NCBI GenBank assembly: GCA_900555725.1
Contig: USMD01000067.1
Span: 1-10,970 of the forward strand
From: an uncultured Garciella sp.
GTDB taxonomy: Bacteria > Bacillota > Clostridia > Eubacteriales > Garciellaceae
Direction of reading: 5' to 3'
Length of the DNA: 10,970 nucleotides
This document shows, piece after piece, positions 6,871 to 10,970 of this stretch. Made by a program: the position numbers and the translations under genes. The notes beneath the pieces are model-generated. The model was not told where the DNA came from. It searched no databases and saw nothing but the letters and a program-made list of their open reading frames with translations. Each line of letters begins with the position of its first letter. Within the stretch, counting starts at the first letter, position 1.

Positions 6871-7482
6871 CTAAATCTCATAAGTTTTTAAAATATTTTC
6901 CGCCACCTGTTTTTTGGTAATCCGCAAATCCATAGCATTTTTTTCTATATACCTATGGGCTTCGGCTTCTGTCATTTTTAAATATTGAATAAGAATGCAT
7001 TTAGCCCGATCTATTAGGCGGATATCATTTATTTTTTCCAAAAGTTCATTATTTTCATCCTTTAATTGTAAAATTTTATTATAAGAGGCATTAGCAAGCT
7101 TTAATACACTCCAAAAAACCCTTCGATTTATAGGCTTTCCTATCACAAAAATTCCATAGTCCTCAACTTTAGAAGAGATTTCATCTTCTAATTCATTTTT
7201 TACTACCAATATTACTTGGGTAATACTCCTGTTTGAAATTTCTATAGCAAAATTTACGCCAAACTCATCCTTTAAAGGGCAATTAATAATACACAATTCA
7301 AAACTTCGTTCTATAAAAAGGCGTCTTGCATGACTGCAATTGGAAGTGACGACGATATTGCTATAGGAATTTTGCATTAGCATTTCTGAGAAAAAATCTA
7401 TAGCCTTTTGTGAAGTTGAGACAATCAATACATTATCAATAAGTATCGCCACCTCTCTATAAATAAAATAATTTAAAAACAA
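6871..7482 (-). CDS. ANTAR-domain antiterminator with degenerate receiver (NitR-like)
   Basis: This protein of up to 203 residues has a CheY-like receiver (about 16-130) followed by a coiled linker and an ANTAR RNA-binding domain (about 145-200), with RAKCILIQYLKMTEAEAHRYI and AMDLRITKKQVAENIL. ANTAR proteins bind hexaloop hairpins in leader RNA and prevent termination. The receiver lacks the acidic pair after strand 1 (STS instead), and the phospho-acceptor position is asparagine (N67 in CIINCPL), while the KP pair (K116) remains. Control is therefore not by ordinary phosphorylation. As I recall, Clostridium saccharobutylicum has a similar gene, nitR, downstream of glnA. The start is uncertain: TTG 7480-7482 has only GGAAGA upstream, whereas GAGGTG (7456-7451) sits 9-10 bases before ATT 7438-7440, which would start exactly at the receiver. 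It lies 4 bases after glnA. Confidence 0.85.
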   Translation of the reverse strand: MFLNYFIYREVAILIDNVLIVSTSQKAIDFFSEMLMQNSYSNIVVTSNCSHARRLFIERSFELCIINCPLKDEFGVNFAIEISNRSITQVILVVKNELEDEISSKVEDYGIFVIGKPINRRVFWSVLKLANASYNKILQLKDENNELLEKINDIRLIDRAKCILIQYLKMTEAEAHRYIEKNAMDLRITKKQVAENILKTYEI

Positions 7483-7486
7483 GAAT

Positions 7487-8764
7487 TTATCTTCCGTATT
7501 TTTCCCATTCTTCTTCCTTTACAGAAATATATTTATCTAAAAACTCCTTATTTAACTTTTCCTTCAAGAAATCACTATTTTTTACTAGTTGGATTGCTTC
7601 AAATAAATTTTTAGGTAAGCTTTTTAAATGTTGTGTGGTAGGACGATCTAATTTATATAAATTCATATCAATAGGTTCTGGTAGAGAAAGTCCTTTTTGG
7701 ATTCCATCTAGTCCCGCGTATATAATTAATGAAAATGCAAGATAAGGGTTTAGATTTGGATCAGGAGAACGAAGCTCTGCTCTAGCATTTTCTCCCACTG
7801 CCGCTGGAATTCTAATTAATCTAATTAATTGAGAACGATTCTGATGGGACCAAGAAATATATTGTGGCGCTTTATTGCTTCCAAAACGATCATAGGAGCT
7901 GGGCAAAGGATTTAAAAATAGAGTAATATCAAGTATTTTGTCAAGAATTCCAGCAATAAAACTTTGGGACTCCTTACTATAGGGACTATCATTTTGAAAA
8001 ATATTTTTTCCATCTTTGTATAAAGATAGATTGATATGCAGTCCATTACCACTATGATTGGGTAGGGGCTTTGGCATAAAGGAAGCATGGAGACCGTTCA
8101 TACCTGCAACTGTTTGTACCACAGACTTAAAAGTAATTAAATTGTCAGCAGCATTTAAAGCATCACTGTATTTAAAATCTATTTCATTTTGTCCTGGTCC
8201 TTGTTCATGATGGGAAGCCTCTGGATTAATGCCCATTTGTTCAAGGGTTAAACTAATTTCCCGTCTAATATTTTCTCCCTTATCTAAGGGATAAATATCG
8301 AAATAGGTGCCTTCATCTTGGGGAATATTTGTTGGTTTACCATTTTCATCGGTGGTAAAGAGGTAAAATTCACATTCAGAACCTATTTTACAAATATATC
8401 CCATATCTTCACAATGTTTTACTGTTTTTTTTAACATTTCTCGAGTGTCTCCAATAAAAGGAGTATGGTCAGGATATTTAATATTACATAAAAATCGAAT
8501 AACACGTCCTTGTTGAGGCCGCCAAGGTAGACTACAAAGGGTAGAGGGCTCTGGAAATAAGAGAAGATCAGATTTTGACACATCCATAAACCCTTTTATG
8601 GCTGAGCCATCGAAAGGAATTCCAAAATAGGATGCTCTTTCTAACTCTTCAGGCATGATAGCTATATTTTTTTGAGTACCGAACATGTCAATAAAAGCCA
8701 AACGTATAAATTTAATATCTGTTTCCTTAATAAAATTAAGGATTTCTTTCATAGTGCTTGTCAT
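7487..8764 (-). CDS. glnA: Type I glutamine synthetase (possibly impaired)
   Basis: This 425-residue class I glutamine synthetase makes glutamine from glutamate, ammonia and ATP. Landmarks are DGSAIKGF (52-59), metal ligands E130 and E132 in SECEFYLF, E187 in SHHEQGPGQNE with E194, H243 in GNGLHINLS, R293 in SSYDRF, N309-R310-S311, and ELRSPDPNLNPYLAF (330-344). Two departures stand out. LIR is duplicated (313-318) by an exact 9-base tandem repeat at 7811-7828, inside the nucleotide-phosphate-binding arginine region. Lysine K298 stands before A-P where Salmonella E327 and Bacillus E304 (flap glutamate) are expected. No adenylylation site is evident. AGGAGG lies 7 bases before the ATG. It is first in the operon with the ANTAR, DUF1538 and PII-like genes, behind a hexaloop attenuator. 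The family is certain; full activity is not. Confidence 0.93.
   Translation of the reverse strand: MTSTMKEILNFIKETDIKFIRLAFIDMFGTQKNIAIMPEELERASYFGIPFDGSAIKGFMDVSKSDLLLFPEPSTLCSLPWRPQQGRVIRFLCNIKYPDHTPFIGDTREMLKKTVKHCEDMGYICKIGSECEFYLFTTDENGKPTNIPQDEGTYFDIYPLDKGENIRREISLTLEQMGINPEASHHEQGPGQNEIDFKYSDALNAADNLITFKSVVQTVAGMNGLHASFMPKPLPNHSGNGLHINLSLYKDGKNIFQNDSPYSKESQSFIAGILDKILDITLFLNPLPSSYDRFGSNKAPQYISWSHQNRSQLIRLIRIPAAVGENARAELRSPDPNLNPYLAFSLIIYAGLDGIQKGLSLPEPIDMNLYKLDRPTTQHLKSLPKNLFEAIQLVKNSDFLKEKLNKEFLDKYISVKEEEWEKYGR
7811..7828 (-). repeat. 9-bp tandem duplication inside glnA
   Basis: The plus-strand unit TCTAATTAA is repeated exactly at 7811-7819 and 7820-7828. On the coding strand this is TTAATTAGA twice, giving LIRLIR where the family normally has one LIR before I-P. 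The frame is kept. Confidence 0.9.
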
Positions 8765-8785
8765 ATGATATCCTCCTTTCCTGAT
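8765..8785 (-). promoter_or_regulatory. glnA ribosome-binding site and leader end
   Basis: GGAAAGGAGG followed by a 7-base spacer precedes the glnA ATG. Between it and the attenuator (8786-8816) the leader is AT-rich, with no further hairpin that I can support. Confidence 0.7.
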
Positions 8786-8816
8786 ATCTATAATATATGT
8801 TTTACTATATATTTAT

Positions 8817-8857
8817 AAAAAAAGACGTGCACCATCTATCTATTGGTGAACGCCCTT
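8817..8857 (-). terminator. glnA leader intrinsic terminator
   Basis: On the minus strand AAGGGCGT-T-CACCA (8857-8844) pairs with TGGTG-C-ACGTCTTT (8834-8821). There is one T-C mismatch and three G-U pairs, and a run of seven U follows (8823-8817). The 5' arm uses the loop and 3' half of the hexaloop hairpin, so the two cannot form together. Termination here would silence glnA and everything downstream. Confidence 0.82.
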
Positions 8858-8861
8858 GTTC
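8848..8861 (-). promoter_or_regulatory. ANTAR-type hexaloop hairpin in the glnA leader
   Basis: On the minus strand GAAC (8861-8858) pairs with GTTC (8851-8848) around a six-base loop AAGGGC, with A at position 1 and G at position 4, the published signature of ANTAR-bound hairpins. The stem is only 4 bp. The hairpin starts about 6 bases after the predicted transcript start. The ANTAR protein encoded two genes away is the obvious candidate binder; stabilising this hairpin would prevent the terminator. Confidence 0.65.
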
Positions 8862-8872
8862 GTAATACATAT

Positions 8873-8901
8873 AGTATATACTATTTTAAAGGCAATATCA
8901 A
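8873..8901 (-). promoter_or_regulatory. Sigma-A promoter of the glnA operon
   Basis: TTGATA (8901-8896), a 17-base spacer and TATACT (8878-8873) match consensus at 5 of 6 bases in each box. Transcription should begin near 8866. The -10 lies in a 14-base palindrome ATAGTATATACTAT (8884-8871). Confidence 0.75.
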
Positions 8902-8955
8902 GATTTTATTTTATTTTTGAATAAATCAAGGATGTCCTATTCTTAGATCATCATC

Positions 8956-8975
8956 TTAACCTGTGTTAACCTACG
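8956..8975. repeat. 10-bp tandem repeat TTAACCTRYG
   Basis: TTAACCTGTG (8956-8965) is followed at once by TTAACCTACG (8966-8975), in the gap between the divergent glnA and glnN promoters. The helical-turn period would suit an operator. No GlnR/TnrA-type TGTNA-N7-TNACA site is seen nearby. The rest of 8902-9062 shows nothing I can name. Confidence 0.35.
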
Positions 8976-9062
8976 AAATGTTGTACATATTTGAAGGCTT
9001 TAATGGATTCACATAATGAAAATGCAATATTCTAAAAATTAAATAAAAAGTCAAAAAATAGA

Positions 9063-9091
9063 TTGACAATTTTAAAAATTGTATTTATACT
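9063..9091 (+). promoter_or_regulatory. Sigma-A promoter of glnN
   Basis: A perfect TTGACA (9063-9068), a 17-base spacer and TATACT (9086-9091). Transcription should begin near 9098, only a few bases before the hexaloop hairpin. Confidence 0.88.
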
Positions 9092-9100
9092 TAATAGATA

Positions 9101-9116
9101 ACAGCAAAGGCGCTGT
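9101..9116 (+). promoter_or_regulatory. ANTAR-type hexaloop hairpin in the glnN leader
   Basis: ACAGC (9101-9105) pairs with GCTGT (9112-9116) around the six-base loop AAAGGC, with A at position 1 and G at position 4. It shares the C-AARGGC-G core with the glnA leader hairpin, although the stems differ, which suggests selection on the loop. It begins about 4 bases after the predicted transcript start. Its loop and 3' arm are part of the terminator's 5' arm. Confidence 0.72.
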
Positions 9117-9147
9117 GGATAACTTATCCGCAGTGTCTTTATTTTTT
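9106..9147 (+). terminator. glnN leader intrinsic terminator
   Basis: Positions 9106-9121 pair with 9125-9140 across 16 consecutive pairs (three G-U) around an ACT loop, followed by A and six U (9142-9147). It lies 40 bases before the glnN start codon, so it must be an attenuator. It excludes the hexaloop hairpin, with which it shares 9106-9116. Confidence 0.88.
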
Positions 9148-9187
9148 GGTTAAAATTTTATTTCATTAATAGATAGGGGGAAATCAT

Positions 9188-10925
9188 ATGAAAAATCTAC
9201 CAGAAAATTTTGCTTGTAATGTATTTAATGAACAAGTTATGAAAGAAAGATTACCAAAGGACACTTATAAGACTTTGAAAAAAACGGTAGAAGAAGGAGA
9301 ACCTTTAACCCTAAGCGTAGCAAATGTTGTCGCCAATGCCATGAAAGAGTGGGCTGTTGAAAAAGGAGTTACTCATTTCACTCATTGGTTCCAACCTATG
9401 ACAGGAATTACAGCTGAAAAACATGAAAGTTTTATATCTCCCACCAATGACGGAAAGGTGATTATGGAATTTTCAGGAAAAGAATTAGTAAAGGGAGAAC
9501 CCGATGCTTCTAGCTTCCCATCAGGAGGATTACGTAGCACCTTTGAAGCAAGGGGTTATACTGCTTGGGATCCGACTTCCTATGCTTTCATAAAGGATAA
9601 TACCTTATGTATCCCGACTGCTTTTTGTTCTTATAGTGGAGAGGCTTTAGATAAAAAGACACCATTACTCCGGTCTATGGAGGCAATCGATAAGCAAGCA
9701 TTAAGGGTATTAAAATTATTTGGTAATGAAGATGTGAAAAAGGTAATTACAACAGTAGGACCAGAACAAGAATATTTCTTAATAGATAAAGAATTATACA
9801 AAAAGCGTCCTGATTTAATGTATTGTAACAGAACTTTATTTGGGGCCAAAGCTCCAAAAGGACAAGAACTTGAGGATCATTATTTTGGAACTATCAAACC
9901 AAGAGTATCTGCATTTATGAAAGAACTAGATCAAGAACTCTGGAAATTAGGGGTTTTAGCAAAAACGAAACATAATGAAGTAGCACCTGCACAACATGAG
10001 TTGGCACCGATCTTTACTACGACAAATATAGCAGCGGATCATAATCAGCTTACCATGGAACTTATGAAAGTCATTGCTGATAAACATGGTCTTGTTTGCT
10101 TACTTCATGAAAAACCCTTTGCTGGGATCAATGGAAGTGGAAAGCATAATAACTGGTCTATTTCAACGGATGCAGGCATTAATCTATTGGAACCTGGAGA
10201 TACCCCTAGTCAGAATGCACAATTTTTATTATTCTTAGTTGCCATTATCAAAGCTGTGAATGAATACCAAGATTTATTACGTATGTCAGTTGCCAGTGCC
10301 GGCAATGATCATAGATTAGGTGCCAATGAAGCTCCACCTGCTATTATATCTATTTTCTTAGGGGATGAACTAACGGCTATTTTAGAATCTATTATAGAGG
10401 GAAAAGACTACAATGATGTTGAAAAACGGCAAATGGAAATAGGAGTATCTGTATTACCTAAAATTCCAAGGGATACCACAGATAGAAACCGAACTTCCCC
10501 TTTTGCCTTTACAGGAAATAAATTTGAGTTTCGAATGGTTGGATCTGCATCTTCTATTTCAGGTCCCAATATTATATTAAATACAATCGTAGCAGAAGTA
10601 TTATCTCAGTTTGCTGATCAACTAGAACAAAGTGATCATTTCACAGAAGATTTAACTGCACTAATTAAAAAAACCATAAAGAATCATAAGAGAATTATAT
10701 TTAATGGCAATAATTACTCTGATGTATGGGTAGAAGAAGCAGAAAGGCGAGGTTTATTAAACTTAAAAACCACTCCAGAAGCCTTACCTGCCTATATTAA
10801 AGATAAAAATGTAAAATTGTTTGAAAGGCATAAAGTATTTTCCAAAACAGAGATCTATTCAAGATATGAAATTAAATTAGAAAACTACAGTAAAATCATT
10901 CATATTGAAGCTACTACTATTATAG
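9188..10925 (+). CDS. glnN: Type III glutamine synthetase, 3' end missing
   Basis: The first 579 residues of a class III glutamine synthetase (usually about 700). Motifs are PTAFCSYSGEALDKKTPL (about 142-159), GPEQEYFL (191-198), NEVAPAQHE (263-271), INGSGKHNNWS (314-324), a GANEAPPA segment near 380, and RNRTSPFAFTGNKFEFR (433-449). It makes glutamine from glutamate and ammonia. The ATG at 9188 has GGGGG 7 bases upstream. It diverges from glnA and has its own promoter and hexaloop attenuator. All main GS residues appear present, unlike in glnA, so this may be the main working synthetase (inference). The native sequence stops at 10925. The frame stays open through the adapter and adds the false residues AVSYTHLRAHETGRN. 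Confidence 0.93.
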
Positions 10926-10970
10926 CTGTCTCTTATACACATCTCCGAGCCCACGAGACAGGCAGAAATC
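10926..10970 (+). other. Illumina Nextera adapter contamination
   Basis: CTGTCTCTTATACACATCT (10926-10944) is the 19-base Tn5 mosaic end. CCGAGCCCACGAGAC (10945-10959) is the Nextera read-2 adapter arm. AGGCAGAA (10960-10967) matches a standard i7 index (N703), and ATC begins the flow-cell sequence. This is read-through adapter left at a contig end, not genomic DNA. Confidence 0.97.

Noticed and set aside
8830..8848. Second hexaloop in the glnA leader (loop AGATAG)
   Set aside because: It needs a bulged A and has U rather than G at position 4; it is better read as the terminator top.
8900..9060. GlnR/TnrA operator between the synthetase genes
   Set aside because: No TGTNA-N7-TNACA site is found.
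9112..9130. Second hexaloop (P2) downstream in the glnN leader
   Set aside because: The next hairpin closes on a 3- or 5-base loop without A1/G4; it is the top of the terminator.
9631..9849. Minus-strand 72-residue reading frame
   Set aside because: Antisense to conserved glnN coding sequence.
10926..10944. Tn5/IS50 mosaic end suggesting a transposon
   Set aside because: It is followed by the Nextera read-2 arm and an i7 index, not by transposon DNA.

Overview
The window looks like a low-GC, spore-forming Clostridia-type Firmicute. The reasons are AT-rich DNA, strong AGGAGG-like ribosome sites, consensus sigma-A promoters, a DUF3787-type small protein known from spore formers, a clostridial glnA with an ANTAR gene beside it, and a type III glutamine synthetase. 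Species cannot be assigned. The right edge is not natural: the last 45 bases (10926-10970) are Illumina Nextera adapter plus an index, so this is a contig end and the last gene is cut by an artefact.

Left part (1-4430), accessory genes. A partial plus-strand gene end and a 55-residue DUF3787-type gene converge on a shared terminator. Next come a GT8 glycosyltransferase with its own promoter, a convergent L-amino-acid-oxidase-like flavoenzyme (TTG start), and a plus-strand pair of a 58-residue unknown protein and a YdaD/YhdF-type short-chain dehydrogenase. A 42-base perfect palindrome closes this pair and also ends the minus-strand operon that follows.

Right part (4425-10925), a nitrogen-assimilation locus. 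On the minus strand, reading from 8901 down to 4425, lie a promoter, a leader attenuator, type I glutamine synthetase (glnA), an ANTAR-type antiterminator, a decayed Xre-family HTH gene, a two-repeat DUF1538 membrane protein, and a two-domain PII-like protein overlapping it by 14 bases. I see no terminator between these genes, so they probably form one operon. Diverging from glnA is glnN (type III glutamine synthetase), with its own promoter and leader attenuator.

Both synthetase leaders have the same design. A small hairpin with a six-base loop (A at position 1, G at position 4) lies within a few bases of the predicted transcript start. Its 3' half is also the 5' arm of an intrinsic terminator, so the two folds exclude each other. 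This is the kind of RNA that ANTAR proteins bind, and the likely binder is encoded just downstream of glnA. The inferred circuit is that the ANTAR protein controls both synthetases and, through the operon, the DUF1538-PII module.

The main oddities are a 9-base tandem duplication that adds three residues inside the glnA active site, a lysine where the GS flap glutamate is expected, one hexaloop per leader instead of the usual two, and a broken HTH gene.
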